Assembly: GCA_023014335.1 (NCBI GenBank)
Contig: JAECYW010000011.1
Coordinates: 1,116,001 to 1,180,000, forward strand
Direction of reading: 5' to 3'
DNA from: Galerina marginata
Taxonomy: Eukaryota; Basidiomycota; Agaricomycetes; Agaricales; Galerinaceae
Length of the DNA: 64,000 nucleotides
Both the position numbers and the translations under genes were made by a program. This document shows positions 34,448-45,261 of the stretch, piece by piece; position 1 is the first letter of the stretch, and each line of letters starts with the position of its first letter. Under the pieces are notes generated by a model. The model was not told the origin of the DNA. It made no database searches and saw nothing but the letters and a program-made list of their open reading frames with translations.

Positions 34448-35921
34448 TCATGAAACAGATATCACAGAAGGCGTCGGCTCTAAGTGCTTGCTCTTCTTCT
34501 CCTTTTTGTGCTTTTTTTCTTTCCTCTTCGTCGAGTCTACCGCTGGCGTCGAACTCGAATCCACATCCACATCCATGGCATCCCCGGAAGGTTCGTCTTC
34601 CTTCTCTTTCTTCTTCTTCTTTTTCTTCTCGCCTGTCGCGTCAACTCCATTCACAACCTCCTCTTCACCCCTCTTCCGCTTCTTCTCCTTCTTGTTCACC
34701 TCCACTTCTTCCTGGACAGGACTTGACGAGTCGTCAGCAACGCTCGTGTTCTTCTTTTTCTTCTTCTTGTCAGCCTTGCCCCCCTCCTCGCTCGCCTCGA
34801 CAACGAGAGCCTCTTCCTTGGCCTTCTTCTCCTTCTTCTTTTTCTTCTTCTCCGTTTCATCTTCGCCTTCAGGAGCAGCCATCTCTACATCGACACCCTC
34901 CTCCTTACTCTTCTTTTTCTTCTCCGAGTCTTTATCTTTCTTATCTTTCTTCGATTTTCTCTTCACTTCCTCGGTCGAAGGACCGGGAGAAGGATCCGAT
35001 ACAGGTTCAACGATAGGAGTAGCCTTTTCCTTTTCCTTCTCCTTCGAAACCTTTGTCTTTTTATTAGCCGTAATCGACTAAAAATGCGAACATTGATCCC
35101 AATTAGCATCTCCAGCTAATAGTCAACGATAAATTCCAAACAAGCTCACCGGCTCATCGCCAACAGCAGCTTTCCCCTTGACGCTTTTTTGGTGTCCATT
35201 CACAGCCGCTCCGTTATTCTTCGAAGGTGCCTGTGTAACTGGTGCAGGCGGCGTCTGAGCAACGGGCGAAGGCCGTGTAGATGTACCAAGGGGCGTGTCA
35301 TTGGCGCCTGTGACCTTCGATCTCTGACCCCAAACACCATAGCCCCCTCCATACCCTCCCCCGCCCTGGTATCCATTGTTCCCGTTCCCATACGTGCTAG
35401 GAGCATGGTTCCATTGGGCATTCGACTGGCGCACTGAAGCGACAGGTTGGGGCTGCTCTTCAGCTTTTGGTATTCCATTATTTTTCGGTGCAGTAGCAGC
35501 AGCAGCTCCCTATCGCGGTTCGTCAAACAAATGCCAGTCATGTTCAGCGAAAACTCAATGAAGGGATAAGAGGACGATATATGGACACACCGTTTTCGGG
35601 CCTTTATACAGGCTCTTCTGATATTTCTCAGCTTCGGATATACAGGAAGTATGCCCCTTGTATTCAGCAGGAGAGTTGAAAGTCTTCGAGCAGTCGATGC
35701 AGTCGTACCCGCTGTGGCATCGCGTTCGGTGTTGATCGAGCTTCGGCTTTTTTACGACGTCGCCACAGGCTATAATGGTGCCCAGTTTAGCGGCTCCTAG
35801 AAAAGCAGGCCTATGCCCATGAACAAATGAACTGACCATGACATCTAGGAAAGAACCAGACGAATGTTAACGTAGTACTACTAGTACAATTCAAGCGCTG
35901 GACTCACTGGAAGGAAACCAT
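34448..35921 (-). CDS. LYAR-type C2HC zinc-finger nucleolar protein
   Basis: Minus strand, start 35921. Exon 1 is only 14 nt (35921-35908), exon 2 only 8 nt (35844-35837), and exon 3 begins at 35769. Joined, they read MVSFQCHACGDVVKKPKLDQ and continue HRTRCHSGYDCIDCSKTFN. This is the LYAR zinc finger, followed by YKGHTSCISEAEKYQ. A Gly/Tyr/Pro-rich middle (NGYQGGGGYGGGYGVWG) follows, then a very long Lys/Glu-rich C-terminal region typical of nucleolar proteins. LYAR proteins bind nucleic acid and act in ribosome biogenesis. Without the 8-nt exon neither the frame nor the first Cys pair is made, so the micro-exon is essential. Confidence 0.87.
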
Positions 35922-36294
35922 TTTGATGCCTATGTTCTTCTCAAATAACGAGAAGAAGTCTATCTAGGTCAAGAGGTTATCCAAAACCCTGCAGATATTT
36001 CAAACAGAATAGAGGGAGAAAGAGCAGATTCAGGACATCAAACGCGATCGCGAAAAAATGCTGCACGTGCGAAATAACTTGAAGCGTCTCCGGCACGCGG
36101 TCCGAGCAGCCACTACAACTGCAATCTGCAGCCCGCAACAATGTTGTGGATTATATTCCTCTGAGATGGGTACGAACGATACATTAAATCTTTATAATTG
36201 GTATATGTGAAACCCGAAATACAAGTGATGCTAAATAGTGGAAAGAAAAGGTATGGAACGCCAACCAACCGACCAAAACCGAAAAACATGCCCT
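35922..36294. other. Intergenic, LYAR promoter
   Basis: About 370 bp between two minus-strand genes; no gene seen. Confidence 0.5.
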
Positions 36295-37039
36295 TCATGA
36301 CATGAGCTTGACTACCCAGGTCTCCTCGCACTTTTTAGCGTGAGGGAGCAACCTCAGCTTCGCATAATCGTCGTCCTTCTCTAGCCCTCTGAAGAGCGTC
36401 GTATCCCCAAGATAGTCGATCCTCAAAGGCCTCTTATCCGACAACTTATCCTTCTCCAATCTCTGCTTCACCGCGTCCTGAATCGTTGCCACCTGGTCCT
36501 TCTCCTTGATGATGAAGCCCCATTCCGAGTCCGCGATCGGGTCCTGCAAGGCGCTGTACAGCGAGTTCCAGACATCCTCGCACGTTACGTTCGTCTGCGA
36601 CACGATGTCGATCTGCCATGGAAAGGCCTTGGAGACGAGCCGCATGTGAGTCGTGGCCTTGGCCAGTGCGTAGTGATGTCGGTGTGTGTTGTATACTGAG
36701 GTGAGGATGGACGATGAGGAGGTGGGTTTGATCTTTACGTCGAAGCGGAGGAGTGTTGTGTCCTCCGCGAGGACTGGGTTTAGGGAGGGGTATTTAGGTG
36801 AATGTGTGTTCGTTGCTGGCGACGAGGTCAGTGTATGTTTGTGCCAAAAAGTGAAAGACAATGCCTGAAGGTGAAGTGACGGGTACTGGCACTGGCACCT
36901 GTAGACGGTACGCGTCTGGGCTGTACCACCCTTGTGGAGAATGTTGCTGCCAAGGAGGAGCGTATGCTCTGTGGTCCGAGAGTGGTTGTAGGTATCGTGG
37001 AGGATGGCCTTGCCACCCTGGTCCAGGCCAAGAGGACAT
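36295..37039 (-). CDS. DUF6699-type protein (basidiomycete-specific)
   Basis: The N-terminal part is Pro/Trp/Tyr-rich (MSSWPGPGWQGHPPRYLQPL). The C-terminal part is 188 codons, with LAEDTTLLRFDVKI, FPWQIDIVSQTNVTCEDVWN and LRIDYLGDTTLFRGLEKDDD. This pattern (LLxFDV followed by a W-x-I-x-V strand, a helix and a closing strand) is that of the DUF6699 family, common in Agaricomycetes and of unknown function. The frame changes near 36,860. A 37-nt intron (gtgccagtg...ccttcag) would join CTG CAA to GCA TTG in frame, but that is unusually short, so the junction is unresolved. Confidence 0.65.
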
Positions 37040-39210
37040 TGGGTAAAAGTACGGGGGGCGACGTTCGTACACGACGAAAAATATGTAGGGGTGGAAGAGT
37101 GAATTGAGCTTGGCGTCCTCCGGTCCCGACTTTATACCGCAGCGGATGGGAAGTAGATAAGATTAATATGTCAGGGTTCCCGCCTGTAGCCAATCGGGAT
37201 GACGAAAATTGAGTCAAGAAATGTCAAGCTCTTTTCAATGTTCCCCCGATATATTTAGCGAGCGGATGGCTGTCCAAGCAGCTGCTCCTCAGCAGTGTCA
37301 GCACACGACAAGTTCTGAAAGATCGTTTCGTTTGTCAAAAAGTGGATTGCCCCAAGATCTGCAGGATCTCAACCAAGAATGAGTTGTAGTTCAAGCACTG
37401 CCTGTAACTAAAATTAACATCGTTTACCTCTTATTAATTGCCATGAGCACGAAGTGGCAGGTCGAGAGTGTTTGGCGACGTGAGCTGTGCAAAGCTGAGC
37501 GCCGAACGACATCAACGCATCAGATTGCAGTGGGCGTGGGAACGTATTTGTCACTATGAGCCTGGGTGCGCACTCGTGCAATTGCAGAAGTTAAGCGTGG
37601 CTAATTAATTAACCACAGTGAACACAAGAGGAGTCACCAGAGATTTCATTTGACAATTTTCAGATCTCTGAATCAGACTGTCGACCATGTTGTGGGTCCA
37701 CCGATCCGCCATTTTATTGCAAAAGAGCAAAAAAATTGGGCCACTAGGGATACCCGGATAGAGATGCCAGAGAGTATATGTATTTATGGATCTGTCGAAA
37801 GGCTTGATTTTTTTAAAAAAAATGACAACATCTTTGGGCCTCAGGCCTCAGGAATCACGACCATGCGAAGACGCAGGATTTTATCCTCCGATAAAGCGAT
37901 GTCAACCTCCTTTCTATATCTAGATTATTGCCTCCACGATTTTTTTTTCTGCGGAATTTTCTCGTCGTGTGTATAAATAGGTGTGAAAGTAAAATTTACA
38001 ATACCTAAATGACTCTTGTCTAAAAGTCTTATGCTATTATTCGACCCTCGTTGAGTCCGAACTAGCAGATAGAAGCCCATGAAAAGACAGAGATCAAGTT
38101 GATGCAGAGCGAATGGCTTCAAAACACATGGCATTTTACACTTAGAAGATTGCATGCAGAAATTTTGATTGTCTATCGTTTCCCCAAAACTGGACCAAAA
38201 AATTGAGCATTTTTTATATCTGCGTTACAAGTAGAATTCAGTATCTCGGAGAAGTACTCGTTTCCCGCCGTGTCAGAAGACTGACAGGCCGTGTCTGCAG
38301 GGCCAACAGAAGTCCGAGTGTCCCGGTTGTGGGTTTGGCGCCGGTGACCAAATAAGCGCCCAACCATACGCTAAGGCACGCCAGCCTCCGACCACGACGG
38401 CGTTTACCCTTAGGCCAGTCAGCATTATCACAGGAGTCAGTTATTACGCGAGAATTTATATGTATTTATATGCAGACAGGAGCATAGGTGGTACGTATGT
38501 CCATGACCAGATCGCAGCTGCCTGGAATTCGCCCGAGTTCCGTGACCAGTGCTCGACTTCTGAACGAAGCTGGTCGACTACCGAAGAAAGTCCAGTTTAA
38601 AACTCAGAATCAGTCTTTAATGAGTTACCCCTCATGAGAAATGGCTTTGGTCAAGCCAGCACACCGATGTTGAGGAGCATCAGCATTTCTGACAATTGTT
38701 CTAAGGCTCACAGGCTGACCACGGTAGAATCTTACAACAAGGCGTCATATAGGTGCCATTGAAAGCTATAAACCTTGGGGTCATGAGGACACTTATATCG
38801 AAATTATACATCTCATCCGGCGTTTCATTTCGGTATCATCAACAACAATACATAAGTAAGCAGTGCATAAAGCACAATGACTTTGAACGCGGACATCGGG
38901 CACGGAGGCATAGAAGGAGACGCAGTCAAGACCCAACCATCAGGACCGATCGAGATTCTGATAAGAAATCCCGTTTCGCCAACATTTTCGACAACAGCAA
39001 TAAAGAAGAAAAGGTGAGCCGTGTACGTGGGCTCGCGGGGCTGAGAATAAGCTCGGGAATGCATAGAAAGCGCTGATAATTTGGTTTGAGGGTAACTAGA
39101 GTCCTCGAAAGGAGTACATAGACCATGATAATACCTCACTTTGTATTTAGAAAGGGGTGATCTCAAGGGATAGGATCGCAACTACCCTTCGAGTGTCCAA
39201 GTCGACTCTC
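37040..39210. other. Gene-poor stretch
   Basis: About 2.2 kb with short frames only and several AT-rich blocks (notably 37,700-38,220). No domain or repeat structure was recognised. Confidence 0.4.
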
Positions 39211-40379
39211 TTAGAAGTCCAATAAATGAGCCCGTATAGACATAGCTTTAGGTGAGCCAGCCATCTCTGGGTTAGCCTGAACAAATTTGTCAAGGGCGCC
39301 AGCAGCTGCATTGAACCATTCCGCACGACGGACTAGATACTTCTCCACCCAATAAGCATAGGAGCTTTTACTTCCAATCGCCGAATGAAATGCTTGCTGC
39401 TCCTCATCTGCTACTATAGGAAGTATTTTGCCAGCGATATCATCGGGGAGGCCCGAAGAGTGGAGTGAAGATGCAAAATGCTCGATGAAGGAAAGACGAT
39501 CTTTAAGGAACAAATTATCGGGTGAACTGTCGTCATCCAGAGCTATCACTGCGGGACATCTGGCGGCAAATTGTAGGGGTAGTCGACAAACCCAGTCGTC
39601 CCAGTCCAAGATCCTGTTGAGATGAATGATTAGTTACGTCGAGATAACAGTGATATGGATTAGGGGCATAATATTTTCAATCCTCACCCAGTGATATTAA
39701 AATCGCTGTCAACAAGAATATTCCTCGGATTGAGGTCCGTATGCATGAGCGGAAATGGCAAGGTATCCAAGGACGAAATGTGGTACTTTTCTTCGGCCAT
39801 GGCACGATAGATCAGACAGTCGATGGGGTCGAACAAAGGGAGGTCACCATTGAAGATACGTCTGAGGCGCGAATCGATCCTCCTGAGCATCCAAACGAGT
39901 GCTGACCTAGTGCTAGTACTAGATAGTGTCGTGTCTGTAGTACGCACCAACATGTCGGCAGAATACTGGGCTAGCTGAGCTAGGACCTTTTCTCGAGCCT
40001 CTGGGGGAGGAAAGGTCGCGTTCCATGTCAACATCGAGCCCTCGATCCAGTCTAGAAGGATATAGGGCGTTCCAACGGCATCTCCGTTCTCGCTGTCGGA
40101 CCAAGCATGCACAGTTGCGATGGGTATAGTGGGTACGGTATTCTTCACATAGTTCATTGTTGCCATTGACACCGTGGGCTCAACGGGTGCCATGTCGTGT
40201 GGAACACGAAGTGCCCAGCTTGTGCCATCCTCGAATACGATGGGGTGGATTATGTTGCAACCACCTGAGAACTCGTCATTATTAGAGGTACAAGGTTGCC
40301 CCTTGATCGAGGAAGCAGTCTTGTAAACCTGGTCCCAGTTGATTTTCGCGCGTGTAGCTCGTAATTGGTCAGTAAATGC
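39211..40379 (-). CDS. APH-fold (aminoglycoside phosphotransferase-like) kinase, 5' end unresolved
   Basis: Three blocks on the minus strand are clear. One (from 40379) reads AFTDQLRATRAKINWDQVYK and has SGGCNIIHPIVFEDGTSWAL, an ATP-lid and lysine-region equivalent. A second has the catalytic loop LMHTDLNPRNILVD (H-x-D-x4-N). The third, after an intron near 39,613-39,686, has ILDWDDWV, the metal-binding Asp. This is the APH/choline-kinase fold (PF01636), a large family in mushrooms whose substrates are mostly unknown. The exon with the start codon could not be fixed: candidate upstream frames (to about 40,640) do not join in phase. Confidence 0.75.
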
Positions 40380-41044
40380 CTACGAGAAAGAACTAAGACG
40401 ACGACCATAATTTCAGATTCGAATTTGTACTCGTACCATCAGGGACCAGGCCACAGGATACCCAGTAAAGGTCCAAGAGGGTCCAGTGGCACTCCACTGG
40501 AAATCCGACTGATGATGGAGGTAATCCTAGGGAACTGCATGATGAGGATGGACCAACCATCTCTGATGCCTTTTACAAAGAAATCTTCCACGATTTTGTG
40601 GATAAACCATCCCAAATCCGTGATTCTGCTAAAGCGCTTCATATCGTGGTGAAGAAATTGAGAGCCAAGAACGTCTCGTTCTCAAGATGGGTTCCTTTCG
40701 TTCATATGGGCAAATAAAGAAGCATGTATAATTGTCCCACTTATCTTATTCTTGTTGTCGAACCTGTCCTGTGTACTGCTCAAGGCCAAGGGCCAGATTG
40801 CAAACGCTGTACATATAGCAAGAAGTAATGTAAATCTAGGTTCTACTAGCTCTACTTCTATCAACAAAAATGTAACATCTACGTCTACTTCTACTTGCAA
40901 CAACTCTATGGGACAGCCGATAACGGCAAAACATGTAGAACAAATAGATAAAGTCGCCAACGAGCCATGACCACCAGTCCGCATTAGTGACAGTTAATTA
41001 GCACCAACTCAACTCGACCAACCCTTCGCTGACGCTAGATGGAT
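40380..41044. other. Region upstream of the APH-like gene
   Basis: Probably contains the missing first exon of the APH-like gene (40,440-40,640 is open on the minus strand) and the 3' flank of CCP1. No other gene was supported. Confidence 0.4.
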
Positions 41045-42621
41045 TTATTTCTTTTCCTCCGCCTTCTGGTCTTTAGCGTCCTTCTGCTCGTCAACAGTGG
41101 GCATGATCCACGGCTCAGGGGCAACGAACTGCTGCGTCGGCACACCAAGCTCAAAAAGTCGGGCGACAGAAGTGGAGAAACTATTGTAGTGGGTTTAATC
41201 GCGCAATTGCAGAGACGAAAAGAAGAGAAACGCACTCCTTGAACCACAGATCCTGGTTGTCAGCGTAGGACTTGGCGAACTTCTTGAAGGATTTGTCTTG
41301 GACGAGCACGTAATCGGTACTAGGGGTTGAAACAAAGTTATTAGAATTACCCAGCACCGAGTCAACGATCAAAGTCAAGATGGGACGTACGGTAACATCA
41401 TCAAGCTGCGGGTCTTCTTGTCCTCGAGTTGCTTGGGTCCATCCCAGCGTTTCCAGACCCACTTGTCATCAAAGAGAAGTCGGAAGTAATCGTTGGTGAC
41501 GGTGGTAGGGGCGAAAGTCCAAGGGCCGTCAAATCCAGAGCGGTCACGGTGGCATCGTCCTAAAGCGTGAGCGCCAGAGAGGGCTACAATTTCCTGGTCA
41601 TTGAAACTGAAAGGCTGACCGTTAACACTGCAAAGGGAGGAAAACAGATCATCACCCACCCCATACGGTAAAAGATGTTCCGCAGATGGTCAGCGCCTTG
41701 GCTGGCATCGGGAAGACGGCCGTCGGGGGTAGCTTCAGTAGCCTCACCATCGATACGTCCTGGGCGCCATGGAACCTTGGGGCCGGCCATTTCCTACAGC
41801 AGTAGATCCTCGTTTTACAATCGTGTCATATAGAACCGGAATTTACGAACCTGAATAGCAGCAACCCCACCGAGAGTCCAGAGGTCACCATAGCTGATCC
41901 AAGGATATTCCTGCTTCACTTTCTCCATGAGCGCGCGAGCAACGTCCAGACCTGCATTTGCGGGGTGCTGAGCCTCAGTTTCGAAACGCATCGTCGCGTA
42001 GTTGCTGTCGTGGATTCATTCGAATCAGCTTATATTCTACAACACAGAGACGGACAGTGCGCACCTGCCACCAGTGTTGGTCGCCTTATCGTATGTACCG
42101 GACGAGTGCCAAGCGAGACGGAGGACGACTGGTCCATATGAACCGTCTGAAAGGCTGGTCGTCAGCGATTGGATTCAAGAGTCGGTGCGTTATCCAAACA
42201 CACCATCGTATTCGCCAGCGTCGTCGATGACCTCAGCAATCCTGTTGTAAACCTAATGATCCATCCGATAAGCAAAGGCCCGGAAGGCACAACAGCAAAA
42301 AAGTACCTTGATGTAGTCCTCCTTGCTCGGCACGAAATTTGCCTTGACTTTCGCGACCTGCAGACCCGACTTGATCGAGTTGTTGGCCTCGCTAGTGTTA
42401 TAGAAGTAATAAGCAACAGCTCCAGCAGCCGCAACTCCAATGCCGACGAAGAGCCCAGTGTTAGACGACGACTTGGCCTCGGACGCGGGTGGCGGCGGCG
42501 GTGGGGTCGAGAACTTGCGGTTAAAATTCGAGCGGAATGTGGCCTTGGGCAGCTGGGCAACTCTGCGCAGAGGGCTGGCCCCTGCCCTGCAGAGAGGAGC
42601 GCGGAAGACGCTGAAGGACAT
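41045..42621 (-). CDS. CCP1: Mitochondrial cytochrome c peroxidase
   Basis: Start at 42621 ([20 protein letters not shown]), an Arg-rich presequence for mitochondrial import. A Pro run and a single hydrophobic segment ([19 protein letters not shown]) follow, matching the bipartite signal that directs Ccp1 to the intermembrane space. The catalytic part has [14 protein letters not shown] with distal Arg, Trp and His, [13 protein letters not shown] with the proximal haem-ligand His, and [20 protein letters not shown]. It ends in a charged tail. The enzyme reduces hydrogen peroxide with cytochrome c. Introns are short and regularly spaced. The stop is at 41045-41047. Confidence 0.95.
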
Positions 42622-43453
42622 GGGTTCGAGTTGGTGGTAGGAGTTCAAGAAATGAAATGAAACACTTTTTCGATTTTGACTTCCGGCGTCACCTCATTTC
42701 TCCGGCGGTTTCCTACTCTTTCGTCGACGTTTGACCTTAGCGTAAATCCAATCTGGAATTATCTGACAGCTTCTAGGTTTTCCCGAATCTAGGCGCTCGA
42801 CATCCGCCGCATTACGGCTTTCGACTTTGGGCCTCTAGAGCCTGGCCAATAATGCATCCCGTATTGATACGAATCCTTTCGCATTCCAGGCGCCATGTAC
42901 AAGCCACATGCCTCTGACTAAACATTTCGGAGCACCTTCAATCAGCCAATCATAACACCAGATTTTATCATGAGCTTCATATCCGGGGAAACGTTTTCGG
43001 CCGTTATCGCCCAGTACCCGGCGAAGTATTACTCGGGTTGCGACCACGACGGGAATGGGAATGGATAAGCTCAGCGCTCAGCGTTGGCTTAGCGTCGTGC
43101 TTTCGGTGGTTGGTGGAAGTGGATGGAGAATAAAACCCATCTTCAACTTGTATGTTATTTATACTGCCGTTCTGTTCTGTTCTTTTCTTATTCCCAGCGT
43201 ACTCAAATTGAGAGAACTGAATTGACCAGCTGACATTCTTGTCTTCCACTCATCATCTTCTCACTCTTCTCGACATTTTCACATGCTGTGGTCTCACTGG
43301 ATTCTCCCCCGCGGTATTGAGTTCTGGAAAAATGTTTAAGCGCTCGAGCTCGCTCGAGGCAAAAAAATCTACGATAACGTGACACGCGCCCGACACGATG
43401 GAGTATGTTGTCCCCTACAAGAGCAGGGTTTACTCGGGTTGGTGAAGACCCAT
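42622..43453. other. CCP1 promoter and 3' flank of the hydrolase gene
   Basis: 830 bp between two minus-strand genes. No supportable gene. Confidence 0.5.
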
Positions 43454-45261
43454 TTACAACTTTGCCCGCTCCGCGCCTGTCGCTACCGAACTGAATCTGT
43501 GGTTCAGGAATAGCGCGATATCCTCGGCTGAGGCAGGTTCAGCAAGCATTCGAATACAAGTTGTCAAAACTTACCTGTTTCCTTGGGTTTCTCCTGGACG
43601 ACCTTGAGAGGAACATTAAATTGCTTGATATCCAACAAATAAAAGGGACGTACCAAGTGTCCAGCACCAGGTATCCGAACATTTGACGCGTTCGTTGAGC
43701 GACGCCACACAGTCTGCCGCGCGACTTCCGATCCACCAACCCTATTGAAAACTTCAGTTCCATTTACCTTGCACAGAGTAAGCGGATAATCATACAGATT
43801 ACTAGCGTCGTCCCTCCCACCCATAATCCACCGCAGCTCTACCTTCTCGTCCAAAGTTGGTAACAACTCCCAGCCTTCATTCATCGTCCGACGTTCCGTG
43901 AACTCGCTCGCCTCCCAAGCGGGATTGCACTTCAGGCGCACTTCGCCGGTCTTCTCGTCTTTGTATAGCCCATGCTCGACGTAGAGGTCCAGAACCTCAG
44001 GGTCGAATGGTTGAAACAGAGGCGATTTAAGGAAGGCCTTTTTTGCGTCTTGTCTACAATTGGTTCGTTTGGGGAGGGATAAGTACGCGGGTAAAATTCA
44101 CTAACCTGGAAGGCCAAGATGACCGCCTTCCGAGAGTGCTCGTAATGATGGCGGGCTTACGCTTTGAGTTGTTGTTGGACGCCGGGAAAAGCGTCGTTTC
44201 TAGTAAAATAAGGGCGGAAAATAGCTTGGGGTAGCTTATTCCGCACAATGCACTGATAAAGCATTGTCAGTTCGTGCTCCGTAGTGCAACAAATGGAATG
44301 AAACATACGTTCCATCACCGCCGAGCGAATGACCTAGCGCTATTAGCTTTCGGTCAGCAAAACCGTTCTTTATCCTTGCACTTGTCAGAGACGCGGGAAG
44401 ACGCGTCAGTTGGAACGGGAGGTCTTTTCCAAAGCAGTCACGTCCTTCCGGGAGGTGGTATATGAGGAAGTTGGCAAGGTCACGACCATAGTCTGATCTA
44501 TCGGCTGCTCAGATTATGATGAGGTCAACATAGAAGTAAAAGCAGAAGAATATACTGACGCAATTTGGTGATATGGACGCCGTTGATCAAGGCAGCATCT
44601 CCGTGGTTAATAGCTTCCAGCGACCAAATTTCCTCGATTCGAATAGAGGAAGAAGATGACTCTGTCATTTCGACGAGGTGCTTAAAAGCAGTCTCCCAGA
44701 TCTGCAAAGAAACCGTCAGTAAATAATTGGGCTAAACAGTGCGTCACACTTGACCTCTTTATGAAAGCCGATAGGGTGGGTAGCGACTAGAGTAACACCC
44801 CGCGCATTTTCTCCACCCTCGGCTGCGGTCTTGTTCCTCCGTATCCGCAACACAGTATTCCAAAGCCCTACTTCACTAGCCTTAACGCCAGCCTTTGGAT
44901 CAGGGAACACCTTCTCCGCCTCCAACTTCTCCCAAATCATCCTCTCCACTGTCTTATCCAACCACTTCTTCCGGTCCCCTTTCGCGGTCTGACTAGGGAA
45001 GCTCTCCAAAGGTGGTACGCTTATCTGTCCTTGTGCAGAGGGAGCGCGTGGAAAGGCCGCGGGGAGGATGTGCACAGAGAGTGTGTGGGTAGATGTGAAG
45101 GCGCATTTGCGGCTAAGTTCCTTCGGAAGAGGGTTCGGAAGTGGAACAACTGAAGGTGGGGCGAGGAGTGGGGCGAGCCGTCTACGGGGGTTTACGGTGA
45201 ATTGGCCTTTGATAGGGCGAGGAGGGTAAGGGTAGTGTGGTTTGCCTGATAGGGGATCCAT
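43454..45261 (-). CDS. Alpha/beta hydrolase
   Basis: Start at 45261 (MDPLSGKPHYPYPPRPIKG). The nucleophile elbow is in LIALGHSLGGDG (G-H-S-L-G), and a downstream segment has ELRWIMGGRDDASN, the usual place of the acid residue. GAGHL, the catalytic-His region, is joined by an intron (gtacgtccc...atcaag) to QFNVPLKVVQEKPKET. A final exon reads AEDIALFLNHRFSSV and stops at 43454. Several short introns, one within the elbow region, interrupt the gene. The family is common in basidiomycetes. Substrate unknown; esterase or lipase-like activity is the inference. No signal peptide is evident. Confidence 0.82.

Noticed and set aside
34450..35081. Long Ser/Phe/Leu-rich frames on the plus strand
   Set aside because: They mirror the Lys/Glu-rich LYAR tail on the minus strand; composition explains their openness.
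40439..40642. Open frame proposed as first exon of the APH-like gene
   Set aside because: None of its donor sites joins the 40379 exon in phase; left as unresolved.
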